In this document: positions 1 to 6,339 of the stretch, in pieces
Position numbering within the stretch: position 1 is the first letter of the stretch
Layout: each line of letters begins with the position of its first letter
Source: an uncultured Holophagaceae bacterium
Lineage (GTDB): Bacteria; Acidobacteriota; Holophagae; Holophagales; Holophagaceae
NCBI GenBank assembly: GCA_903890595.1
Contig: CAITBU010000274.1
Coordinates: 1 to 8,681 of the forward strand
Direction: 5' to 3'
DNA: 8,681 nucleotides
Notes under the pieces: model-generated
Databases searched by the model: none
Told to the model about the DNA's origin: nothing
Seen by the model: only the letters and a program-made list of their open reading frames with translations
Position numbers and translations under genes: made by a program

Positions 1-29
1 AGCTTGAGCTCGGTTTCCAGGGGCGTCAT
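1..29 (-). CDS. Possible 5' end of a divergent gene (partial)
   Basis: On the minus strand an ATG at 29-27 opens a frame reading MTPLETELK before leaving the window. The peptide has the look of a normal bacterial N-terminus, and a GGGAG lies about 10 nt upstream of the ATG. Only nine codons are visible, so no product can be named. If real, it is transcribed divergently from the next gene, and the stretch 30-87 would be the shared promoter region. The call rests on appearance alone. Confidence 0.3.
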
Positions 30-87
30 CGGAGGCAGTCTCCCGGCGGGGATGGGGCATGATGGAAAGTGCATCCCCAGGTACCCC

Positions 88-1392
88 GTGATCCCCCAAC
101 GGTACATCATCGCCAGCCTGTTCATCGCCGCCATGCTGCTGCTCTTCGCGGTGGTGCAAGCGCCGCGTCCGGTGAGCGAAGGCGGCGTGGGGAATGCCGC
201 CGCCCCGGTCATCATGTCCCTGGGTGGCTACGAGTCCGTGGCTGAGTACCGCCTGCAGGAGGGCTGGTCCCCCCGCTTCCAGGCCACGAAGGACCCGGAC
301 CAGCCGGATCCCTGGCCCTTCGAAGGCGGCTTCGGCACGCCCTGGGAGCCGGCCTCCCCCTATCTCGCTGACCAGGGCCTGGCCTTGAACGGCCCCAAGG
401 GCCGCAGCGAGGTGGTCCTGTGGCGGGGGCTGGAGTGGCGCCACTACCGGTTCGATGCGCTGCTCTCTTCCGCCCGCCTGGATCCGGCCAAGGGCAACCG
501 CCTGCTGGTGACCCTGCAGATGGGGCCGGCGCGCTTCGAGACCCGTCTGCTGGAGCTGCCGGAGGGTCGGGTGCTCTGGGCAGTCCAGTCCGGCCCCTGG
601 AGCCGCTTCAGCTGGGATGGGAAGGCCGCTCTGGTGGGCTTCTTTGAAGGCCCGGAGGGCCGGACCGAGTCCCGCCTCCTCCTCAGCGCCCTGCCGGTGG
701 ATGGAGATCCCGGAGACCCCTCCCTCGCGGCCTGGAATGAGCCCGGCCTGCCCCCGCCTTCCCGGGGCACCGCCACCCATCCCGAAGCCCTGTCCGAGGA
801 TGGGCAGGACCTCCCGGGCGCCCGCCTGCAGCTCCCCTGGCACCCCGGGGACCGCTTCTGGTTCCCCCGCCGGGATCGCCTCTGGGTGGCGGCCCCCCTT
901 GGCTGGACCGCCTGGGTCCTCGAGGAGGGTCAGTGGCGCCGCGAGACCGCCGGCCCGGGCCACCTCTCCGCCCATCCGCCCCAGGGCATGGGCCTCCTGG
1001 AAGGCGCTGCCGGGGAGGAGGCGGTCCGGAAGGTTGGCCCCTTCACCCGGGCCGAGTGGTCCCCCGTGCTCGGGGAACTGCCCCCGTGGCCCAGCCCAGA
1101 CCCCGCCTGGGCCTGGCGGGAGGGCGGGGCCTTCGATCCCTGGGACCGGCGCTGGAATGAGACCACACTGCCCCCCGAGCGCCAGCGGAAGGCCCTCTTC
1201 GAGGCGTTCCGTCCCGAGTGGCGAGCGGCCATGGGGCTGCGCGTCTCCGTAAAGGGGTGGCTACCGAAGGGGCCTGAGATCGCCCTGCGGGAGCCCCACG
1301 GGGTAGCCTGGGTCTGGGTGGGAGACCGTCTGCTGCTCACCCGCCTGGTGGAAGTAGAGCGGATACGGGTCCTGCGCCGGCTGCTTCGCTGA
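88..1392 (+). CDS. Membrane-anchored Trp-rich protein of unknown function
   Basis: Product of about 434 aa that I do not recognise. A short N-terminal segment (VIPQRY) leads into one hydrophobic helix at about residues 6-24 with no clear cleavage site, so it is probably a signal anchor with the rest outside the cytoplasmic membrane. The remainder is rich in Trp, Pro, Gly and Arg and has alternating hydrophobic stretches (for example RLWVAAPLGWTAWVLEEGQW), suggesting beta structure; no catalytic motif is evident. The frame is open further upstream, with a TTG at 4 and an ATG at 52. I prefer the GTG at 88 because an AGGT lies 5 nt before it, because the codons of 52-87 (GGA, AGG, TGC) look non-coding, and because it leaves room for a divergent promoter. 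The reading frame is clearly real (strong GC3 bias, no competing frame with sensible protein); the exact start is uncertain. Confidence 0.7.
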   Translation: MIPQRYIIASLFIAAMLLLFAVVQAPRPVSEGGVGNAAAPVIMSLGGYESVAEYRLQEGWSPRFQATKDPDQPDPWPFEGGFGTPWEPASPYLADQGLALNGPKGRSEVVLWRGLEWRHYRFDALLSSARLDPAKGNRLLVTLQMGPARFETRLLELPEGRVLWAVQSGPWSRFSWDGKAALVGFFEGPEGRTESRLLLSALPVDGDPGDPSLAAWNEPGLPPPSRGTATHPEALSEDGQDLPGARLQLPWHPGDRFWFPRRDRLWVAAPLGWTAWVLEEGQWRRETAGPGHLSAHPPQGMGLLEGAAGEEAVRKVGPFTRAEWSPVLGELPPWPSPDPAWAWREGGAFDPWDRRWNETTLPPERQRKALFEAFRPEWRAAMGLRVSVKGWLPKGPEIALREPHGVAWVWVGDRLLLTRLVEVERIRVLRRLLR

Positions 1393-1472
1393 TGGTTGCC
1401 TCAGGGCGTGGACATTTCTGGTAGCTTGGTCCCCAGCCACTCTTTCTTCCTCCCCGCCCCCTGAGGTCCACG

Positions 1473-2648
1473 ATGCCGCGCCTGCTCCTGGTGGACGACA
1501 ACCCCAGCATCCATCGCATCGCAGACTCTCTGCTGGCGCACACCGATGTGGTCCTGGTCTGTGCCAGCTCCGCTCCGGAGGCCCTGGACCTGCTCAGCCA
1601 CGGCGAGCGCTTTGACGTGGCGCTGGTGGACACCTCCATGCCGGGGATGGATGGCTGGAGCCTGCTGGAGCGCCTGCGGGCCCTGCCGGAGACGGCCCGC
1701 ATGCCCATCGCCCTCATGGCGGGGGTGCTGGACCCCATCGATCCCGCCCGGTTGGGTCGCGCCTCCATCCAGGGCTTCCTGAAAAAGCCCATCGAGCTGC
1801 GGGAGCTGGCCGAGCGGGTGCTGGCCCTGGCGGCGACCCCCGTCGCTGAACCCGCCCCGCCTGCTGAAGTCCCTGCCGAGCCCGCCGCCGAAACAGCGGA
1901 ACCCCCGGCGGCTGAGGTCCCGGACCTTGAGGACGACCTGCTGCTGCTGGCGGAGGAGGACCTGTGGCCCGAGGAGGCCGTGGGCCTTCCCGAGGTTGCT
2001 CCGGAGGTGGTGCTGGACCTGGAGGAACTGGACCTCGAGACCCTGGCCGAGGAGCTGGCGGAGCCTGCCCCGGCGGCCCTGGCAGTGGAACCCGAGCCCG
2101 AGACACCCATCGCTGAGCTGGAGGAGCTGGACCTGGAGGTTCTGGAAGGGGACCTGGCCGAGCCTGCGCCGGTGGCCCCAACGACGGAACCAGAGCCCGA
2201 GATACCCGCTGCCGACCTGGAGGAGCTGGACCTGGAGGTTCTGGAAGGGGACCTGGCCGAGCCTGCGCCAGTGGCTCCAGCCGCAGAACCTGAGCCCGAG
2301 GAACCCATCGCTGACCTGGACGACCTGATGACCCTGGTCGGGGAGCTGGAAGAGCCTGCCCCGGTGGTCCTGGCGGCTGAGCCCGCTGTCGAGCCTGCTG
2401 AAGCCGAGGCACCCGCCGCCGCCGCGCCAGAAGCCGGATCGGATGCCGCCCCGGGTCAGGTGTCTGCCCCCCAGGGTCAGCCCGCTGCCACCGATGCCGC
2501 TGCTCGAGCCATGGTCCAGGCCGTCCTGGCTGATCCGGAGCTGCTGGAGGCGCTGGCCCGAGCCGTGGTGGCCCGTCTCGGCGCTGATGCCCTCCGCGAG
2601 ATCGCCTGGGAGATCATGCCGGACTTGGCTGGAAGATTGCAGAAGTAG
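1473..2648 (+). CDS. Receiver-domain protein with acidic repeat linker and PopZ-like tail
   Basis: 391 aa. Residues 1-120 form a response-regulator receiver domain: acidic pair D8/D9, phospho-acceptor D53 in LVDTSMPGMDG, and K105 in FLKKP. The usual Thr/Ser that couples phosphorylation to conformational change appears to be Met (M82 in PIALMAG), so output may be atypical. No DNA-binding or enzymatic output domain follows. Residues about 120-345 are an acidic, Ala/Pro/Glu-rich linker holding four copies of a 33-residue unit with core LEELDLEVLEGDLAEPAP. The last 40 residues (ELLEALARAVVARLGADALREIAWEIMPDLAGRL) form an amphipathic helical tail resembling C-termini of PopZ-like and several deltaproteobacterial receiver proteins, where such tails mediate self-assembly; that role here is inferred. 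A TGAGG at 1462-1466 lies 6 nt before the ATG. The next gene starts 42 nt downstream, suggesting an operon. Likely role: phosphorylation-controlled scaffold or signalling adaptor rather than transcription factor. Confidence 0.88.
   Translation: MPRLLLVDDNPSIHRIADSLLAHTDVVLVCASSAPEALDLLSHGERFDVALVDTSMPGMDGWSLLERLRALPETARMPIALMAGVLDPIDPARLGRASIQGFLKKPIELRELAERVLALAATPVAEPAPPAEVPAEPAAETAEPPAAEVPDLEDDLLLLAEEDLWPEEAVGLPEVAPEVVLDLEELDLETLAEELAEPAPAALAVEPEPETPIAELEELDLEVLEGDLAEPAPVAPTTEPEPEIPAADLEELDLEVLEGDLAEPAPVAPAAEPEPEEPIADLDDLMTLVGELEEPAPVVLAAEPAVEPAEAEAPAAAAPEAGSDAAPGQVSAPQGQPAATDAAARAMVQAVLADPELLEALARAVVARLGADALREIAWEIMPDLAGRLQK
2019..2363 (+). repeat. Four in-frame 99-bp tandem repeats in the receiver gene
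   Basis: Units begin at 2019, 2118, 2217 and 2316, exactly 99 bp apart (33 codons). Positions 2118-2170 and 2217-2269 are identical over 53 nt, which points to a recent duplication. The 2019 unit is diverged. The 2316 unit keeps only the LDDL...GELEEPAP core and is two codons shorter within it. Each unit encodes an acidic helix-like core followed by a proline-rich EPEP spacer. Confidence 0.92.
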
Positions 2649-2690
2649 GCGAATGCATCCCATTTGCCTCCCTCACCCCAGCTGCCCGCC

Positions 2691-3335
2691 ATGATCACCG
2701 GCTACAACACCGATGTGCGCCACGGGAGCCGGACCTTTCACGTTCAGACCGAGGACAAGGGGCTGGCCAACCCGAAGATCGAAACCCTGATCTACGTGGG
2801 GGGCGAGATCCTCGACAGCTATCGGTCGTCCTACGAGGACCTGCAGGCCGGTGCCACCCTCATCGAGCCGGCTGTCCAGACGCGCATGGACGAACAGCAT
2901 CGGGCGGTGATCCGGGACATCAAGAACGGCAAATACGACACGACCCCCTCGGACGCTCTAGAGCCCACGGCTTTCAATGAGCGCCCTCTGGATCAAGCCA
3001 TCCTCGACTTCCTGCTCCAGGAGGGCGATGTGGACACCCTGGAGCTGGTGCTGGACCGCCCCCTGGCGCCTGCTTTTGGGCAGCCCTTCCGAGTGCAGAT
3101 CCAGGCCCGCCTCTGCCACACCCGGAACCCGGTCCCCGATGCCGAGATTGCCGTGAAGCTGGTCTCCAGCCTGAGGAAGGCCACGGGCCTGCTCACCGGC
3201 CGCACCGATGCCGCTGGCTGCTTCGTGGGTGAGATTAACCTTCCGCCCAGCCAGCCGGGGCAGTGCGCGGTGGTGGTCAGCTGCACCAGCGACCGGGGCT
3301 TCGACGAGCTGAAGGCCCTGGTAACTTCCGGTTAA
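2691..3335 (+). CDS. Two-domain protein of unknown function, partner of the receiver gene
   Basis: 214 aa, no signal peptide or membrane helix, so probably cytoplasmic. Residues 1-85 (MITGYNTDVRHGSRTFHVQTEDKG...IETLIYVGGEIL) look like a compact conserved domain; I have an impression of similar GxNTD...FHVQTED N-termini in deltaproteobacterial and acidobacterial unknowns but cannot confirm it. Residues about 115-214 resemble an Ig-like or carboxypeptidase-regulatory beta-sandwich: FGQPFRVQIQARL, then a TDAAGCF turn (common form TDxxGxF) and a final strand CAVVVSC. An in-frame TTG at 2664 would add nine residues (MPPSPQLPA) that look like read-through of non-coding sequence, so I use the ATG at 2691. 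No Shine-Dalgarno is visible in 2649-2690. It follows the receiver gene by 42 nt and is probably co-transcribed with it. No enzymatic function can be assigned. Confidence 0.8.
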   Translation: MITGYNTDVRHGSRTFHVQTEDKGLANPKIETLIYVGGEILDSYRSSYEDLQAGATLIEPAVQTRMDEQHRAVIRDIKNGKYDTTPSDALEPTAFNERPLDQAILDFLLQEGDVDTLELVLDRPLAPAFGQPFRVQIQARLCHTRNPVPDAEIAVKLVSSLRKATGLLTGRTDAAGCFVGEINLPPSQPGQCAVVVSCTSDRGFDELKALVTSG

Positions 3336-3465
3336 ACGCAAATGTCTAGAATTTTACTTAGACGTTGATATACGTAAATTTAATTACAAGATTATTCTTA
3401 GAAAAAAACTTCCACACACCCCCGAAATCGACCACATTGTCCTAACCGAGCAGGTTGGAGGCATC
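3336..3465 (+). promoter_or_regulatory. AT-rich control region upstream of the CarH-like regulator
   Basis: A 130-nt spacer whose first 75 nt are overwhelmingly A+T, in sharp contrast to the flanking GC-rich genes. It contains an imperfect dyad (3341-3366, 9-bp stem with two G-T pairs around an 8-nt loop) and a TTGATA at 3365-3370 that could be a -35 box, with AGATTA or GATTAT 18-19 nt later as a poor -10. A GGAGG at 3457-3461 serves the ATG at 3466 (4-nt spacing). CarH-type regulators commonly repress their own or neighbouring promoters, so this is the natural place for an operator. The promoter boxes are tentative. Confidence 0.55.
3351..3402 (+). repeat. Spaced direct repeat, candidate regulator-binding half-sites
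   Basis: ATTTTACTTAGA at 3351-3362 and ATTATTCTTAGA at 3391-3402 agree at 10 of 12 positions. They lie 40 bp apart start to start, close to four helical turns, on the same face of the DNA. MerR/CarH-type tetramers bind repeated half-sites. In sequence this AT-rich, chance similarity is a real possibility. Confidence 0.3.
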
Positions 3466-4317
3466 ATGTCGAAGGGAGACGGGTCAGGGCTGTTGAGCAT
3501 CGGAGACATCTCCGCCGTGACCGGATTGTCGGTGGATGTGATCCGCATCTGGGAGCGCCGCTACGGGTTCCCGACCCCCATCCGGCTGCCCTCGGGACAC
3601 CGGCGCTACCCCGATACCGACCTCCAGCGCCTGCGCCTCATCGCCGAGGCTCTGGCCCACGGGCAGCGCCCTGCCCTGGTGGCTCGGGCCGACGCCGACG
3701 CCCTGCGGCGCATGATCCTGCCAACGGGAGGCACCCGCGTGGATACCCTCTGGCACGCCGTGGAGGCCATGGACTCCGACCGCATGCGCGGTCTCCTGCT
3801 GGGCTACCTCGAGGGGCTGGGCTGGCAGCCCTTCCTGCAGGAGGTCGTGAAGCCCCTGCTGGACCGGCTGGGCATCGCCTGGGCCGAAGGGGAGATCGGC
3901 ATGCACCACGAGCATCTGCTCACCGAGGTGCTGGAGGACCTCCTGCGCCGCATGCGCCAGGTCCTGCCGGTGCTGGCGGGCGAGGGGCGGGTGTTGCTGT
4001 GCACGCTGCCGGGCGAGCGCCACCGCCTCGGCCTCCTCATGGCAGCCCTGGTCTTTGCGGGCCGGGGCTCCCGCACGGACCTCATGGGAGTGGACCTGCC
4101 CCTGGCCAGCATCGCTCAGGCAGCCAAGCTCCTGCGGGCAAACCGCGTCGCCATCAGCCTCTCGATCCAGCACACAGGAGAGCCCATGCGGCGGATGATC
4201 CTCGACCTGAAGGACCGCCTGCCGGAAGGCTGCGAGCTGCTCATCGGTGGCAAGGGCGCCGCCCGCACCCGGCGCATCAAGGGGGTGGGCCGAATGCCCG
4301 AACTCGACATGATCTGA
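3466..4317 (+). CDS. carH: CarH/LitR-like cobalamin-binding MerR regulator (light sensor)
   Basis: 283 aa. Residues 10-75 form a MerR-type winged helix-turn-helix (LLSIGDISAVTGLSVDVIRIWERRYGFP, then PSGHRRY). Residues about 90-170 match the four-helix cobalamin-capping domain and contain W139, nine residues, then E149-H150, the W-x9-EH motif of CarH that packs against the adenosyl group. Residues 174-283 form a Rossmann-type B12-binding domain with GERHRLG, giving the E-x-H-x-x-G motif whose H186 would be the lower axial ligand. In characterised CarH, adenosylcobalamin drives a DNA-binding tetramer in the dark; light breaks the Co-C bond and releases DNA, derepressing carotenoid or photolyase-type genes. 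All ligand-contact motifs are intact, so B12 binding is likely; light response is inferred. The gene stands alone behind an AT-rich control region and converges on a YoaK-family gene with a 5-nt gap. No carotenoid gene lies in the window, so targets are elsewhere or the gene regulates itself. The symbol denotes family, not proven orthology. Confidence 0.87.
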   Translation: MSKGDGSGLLSIGDISAVTGLSVDVIRIWERRYGFPTPIRLPSGHRRYPDTDLQRLRLIAEALAHGQRPALVARADADALRRMILPTGGTRVDTLWHAVEAMDSDRMRGLLLGYLEGLGWQPFLQEVVKPLLDRLGIAWAEGEIGMHHEHLLTEVLEDLLRRMRQVLPVLAGEGRVLLCTLPGERHRLGLLMAALVFAGRGSRTDLMGVDLPLASIAQAAKLLRANRVAISLSIQHTGEPMRRMILDLKDRLPEGCELLIGGKGAARTRRIKGVGRMPELDMI

Positions 4318-4322
4318 CGGGG

Positions 4323-5228
4323 TCAGTCTGTGGGTTCGTGGTGCTCCCACTGCTTCTGGAGGCGGTGCAACAGGAGCCGCAGCTCCAGTAGCAGGGGGCG
4401 GGCGGCCAGGAAGCACAGGAAGCCCGCCAGGGGCACGGTCACCTTGAAGCCGATGTGCTTGAAGCCCAGGGCGCCCACCACGCCGCCCGCCAGGAACGAA
4501 GCCAGGATGAGGAGCAGGAGGGACAGCTTCTGCCGATCGGCCACGATGCGGGCGCGGCCGTGCCGCTGGTGGACGTTCACGTAGGTGAGGCGGCTCAGCT
4601 CGATGCCGATGTCGGTCACGGTGCCCGTGAGGTGGGTGGTCCGCACGGCAGCACCGGAGATGATGGAGGTCACGGCGTTGTGCATGCCCATGATGAAGCA
4701 GAGCAGCATCACGGTGCTGGGCAGGGTGAAGCGCAGCTCCTGCTGCAGGCGGTTCCCCATGAAGCCAAAGATGAGCATGAGGCCCGCCTCCAGGACCAGG
4801 GCCAGGGCGTAGCGGCTGCGCATGCGGTGGCGCTGGCCGAAGCTGATGAGGGTGGTACACAGGAAGGCCCCGGCCAGGAACGAGAGCATCATGGCCAGCG
4901 CCGCCAGGGCCGTGACCAGGTCGCCGGCGGCCAGCTCATCGGCCATGGAGGAGACCACCCCCGTCATGTGGGAGGTGTAGTGGCTCACGGCCAGGAAGCC
5001 GCCGGCGTTCACGGCCCCCGCCACGAAGGCCATGGCCCAGGCCAGCTGGCGGTTGAGGTTGCCCGAGCGCAGGGCGCCTTCCCGCACCAGGAGCTTCTCC
5101 TGGATGGGCAGGGTGGCCAGGGCGGACTCGATGGCCGACTGCAGTTGCGGGCCGTCCAGGCGGTTCCTCAGCAACCGCCGGAGGTAGCGGGCAACGATCA
5201 GCTGGATGGCGCGGGGAATACGGCGCAT
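4323..5228 (-). CDS. YoaK/DUF1275 family integral membrane protein with N-terminal extension
   Basis: 301 aa. Family hallmarks are clear: AGAVNAGGFLAV followed by SHMTG (residues 86-90), GMHNA (181-185) and RTTHLTGTVTDIG (196-208). About six hydrophobic helices lie at roughly 62-81, 105-128, 140-157, 170-192, 235-255 and 260-281. DUF1275 proteins are usually near 220-240 aa; the first 55 residues here are a basic, amphipathic, non-membrane extension (RRIPRAIQLIVARYLRRLLR...LPIQEKLLVREGALRSG). The family's substrate or activity is not established, so I assign none. The ATG at 5228 has AGGA about 10 nt upstream on its strand. It converges on the CarH-like gene with no room for an intergenic terminator, and diverges from the asparaginase gene across 68 nt. 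Confidence 0.9.
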   Translation of the reverse strand: MRRIPRAIQLIVARYLRRLLRNRLDGPQLQSAIESALATLPIQEKLLVREGALRSGNLNRQLAWAMAFVAGAVNAGGFLAVSHYTSHMTGVVSSMADELAAGDLVTALAALAMMLSFLAGAFLCTTLISFGQRHRMRSRYALALVLEAGLMLIFGFMGNRLQQELRFTLPSTVMLLCFIMGMHNAVTSIISGAAVRTTHLTGTVTDIGIELSRLTYVNVHQRHGRARIVADRQKLSLLLLILASFLAGGVVGALGFKHIGFKVTVPLAGFLCFLAARPLLLELRLLLHRLQKQWEHHEPTD

Positions 5229-5284
5229 GGGGCGCAGTCCTGGATCAGGGTTCCAGAGGCTGCTGCCTCCGGGACCTCACCCTG

Positions 5285-5290
5285 TAGACT
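5285..5290 (+). promoter_or_regulatory. Candidate -10 box giving a leaderless asparaginase mRNA
   Basis: TAGACT ends 6 nt before the A of the asparaginase ATG, the spacing expected if transcription starts at the start codon itself. No Shine-Dalgarno sequence occurs in the 68-nt spacer near this ATG, in keeping with a leaderless message. No convincing -35 box is present. This is inference from position and one hexamer. Confidence 0.4.
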
Positions 5291-5296
5291 AACCTC

Positions 5297-6304
5297 ATGC
5301 GCAGGATCATCCTCCTCCACACCGGCGGTACCCTCGGCATGGCGCCCAGCGGCGAGCCCGCCTCTCTGGCCCCAGGGCGCTTCCTCGAGCACCTGCTGGA
5401 GCAGGTCCCAGAGCTGGGTCAGCTGGCGCAGCTGTCGGTGGAGGTCCCCTTCAACCAGGACTCTGCCTGCCTCGAGGCCGAGCACATCCAGGTTCTGGCC
5501 CGGCGGATCCGCGAGACCAGCCAGGACTTCGATGGCTTCGTCATCATCCACGGCACGGACACCATGGCCTTCTCGGCCTCGGTGCTGGGCTTCCTGCTGG
5601 CGGACCTGGGCAAGCCCGTGGTGCTCACGGGCAGCCAGCGGCCCCTGGCCTTTGTGCGCAGCGATGCCCGCAGCAACGTGGTCAACGCCGTGGACCTGGC
5701 CTGCCGCGCCATCCCCGAGGTGGGCATCTGCTTTGGCACCCACTGGCTCCGGGGTGTGGCCACGGACAAGCTCAGCGTAGGCCTCTTCGAAGCCTTCCAG
5801 AGCCCCAACCTGCCCCCCCTGGCAGAGCTCGGTGCCGAGCTTCGCCTGAGTCCCCAGGCCGGGACCTTCGAGCGGCGGGTGCCGCCGGGCCTCGGGGCGG
5901 TGCTGGAGACGGCCATCCACACGGTTACCCCCCACCCCGGCATGCCCTGGAGCCTCACGCCCCCAGGGGCCCGGGCGGTGCTCATCCAGGCCTTCGGCGC
6001 CGGCAACCTGCCCATGGGCCGGCCCGACCTCCGGGCCTTCCTGGCGGACTGTGCGCAGCGCCGCCTGCCGGTGGTGGTGATCTCCCAGTGCCCCCACGGC
6101 GGGGTGGACCTCTCGGCCTACGAGCTGGGCCGCCAGGTGGAGGCCCTGGGCGCCCTGTCCGGCGGCCTCCACACCCGCTGGGCCGCCCTGGCCAAGCTGG
6201 GCCTGGTCCTGGGCGCCGGCGGCGGCCTCGACGAAGTGCGAGCAGCGTTCAGCGTGTCCTGGGCCGGCGAGCCCATGCCCAGTGGAGCTTGGCCGCAGGT
6301 CTGA
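5297..6304 (+). CDS. ansA: Type I (cytoplasmic) L-asparaginase
   Basis: 335 aa, the usual length for the AnsA family, with no signal peptide, so cytoplasmic. It hydrolyses L-asparagine to aspartate and ammonia. The N-terminal motif HTGGTLGM supplies the nucleophile T12. IIHGTDTMAF supplies the second catalytic pair T87-D88, and RGVATDK ends at K158, the position of the catalytic Lys in RGNRTTK of E. coli AnsA. Other family signatures are LTGSQRPL (110-117), FQSPNLPPL (167-175), and FGAGNLP (233-239). SQCPHGG contains C265, which aligns with the cysteine at the allosteric asparagine site of E. coli AnsA, so allosteric control is possible. The similarity to E. coli AnsA around SPNLPPL favours type I over the periplasmic type II enzyme. 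It is divergent from the YoaK-family gene and followed by a 427-nt gap holding a repetitive element, so it is probably monocistronic. Confidence 0.93.
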   Translation: MRRIILLHTGGTLGMAPSGEPASLAPGRFLEHLLEQVPELGQLAQLSVEVPFNQDSACLEAEHIQVLARRIRETSQDFDGFVIIHGTDTMAFSASVLGFLLADLGKPVVLTGSQRPLAFVRSDARSNVVNAVDLACRAIPEVGICFGTHWLRGVATDKLSVGLFEAFQSPNLPPLAELGAELRLSPQAGTFERRVPPGLGAVLETAIHTVTPHPGMPWSLTPPGARAVLIQAFGAGNLPMGRPDLRAFLADCAQRRLPVVVISQCPHGGVDLSAYELGRQVEALGALSGGLHTRWAALAKLGLVLGAGGGLDEVRAAFSVSWAGEPMPSGAWPQV

Positions 6305-6339
6305 AGGCCCTGTGATTCGCTCCGGGCCGGCACATGAGT

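Noticed and set aside
1337..2308. Long Ser/Gly-rich reading frame on the minus strand
   Set aside because: It is antisense to the receiver gene, and its repetitive SSSRS composition is the complement of the acidic repeats. The plus-strand frame has a complete receiver domain.
3336..3465. Cobalamin riboswitch upstream of the CarH-like gene
   Set aside because: The spacer is too short and AT-rich, and no B12-box-like GC-rich conserved core is seen.
4318..4322. Bidirectional terminator between the CarH-like gene and the YoaK-family gene
   Set aside because: Only 5 nt separate the stop codons, and no stem with a T-run is visible at the junction.
3484..4860. 458-codon minus-strand frame spanning the CarH-like gene and the YoaK-family gene
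   Set aside because: His/Pro/Ala-rich low-complexity translation with no motif, overlapping two well-supported genes in other frames. GC-rich DNA often leaves such frames open.
4455..5780. 441-codon plus-strand frame opposite the YoaK-family gene and into ansA
   Set aside because: His/Gln/Gly-rich composition with no recognisable domain, and it conflicts with both real genes.
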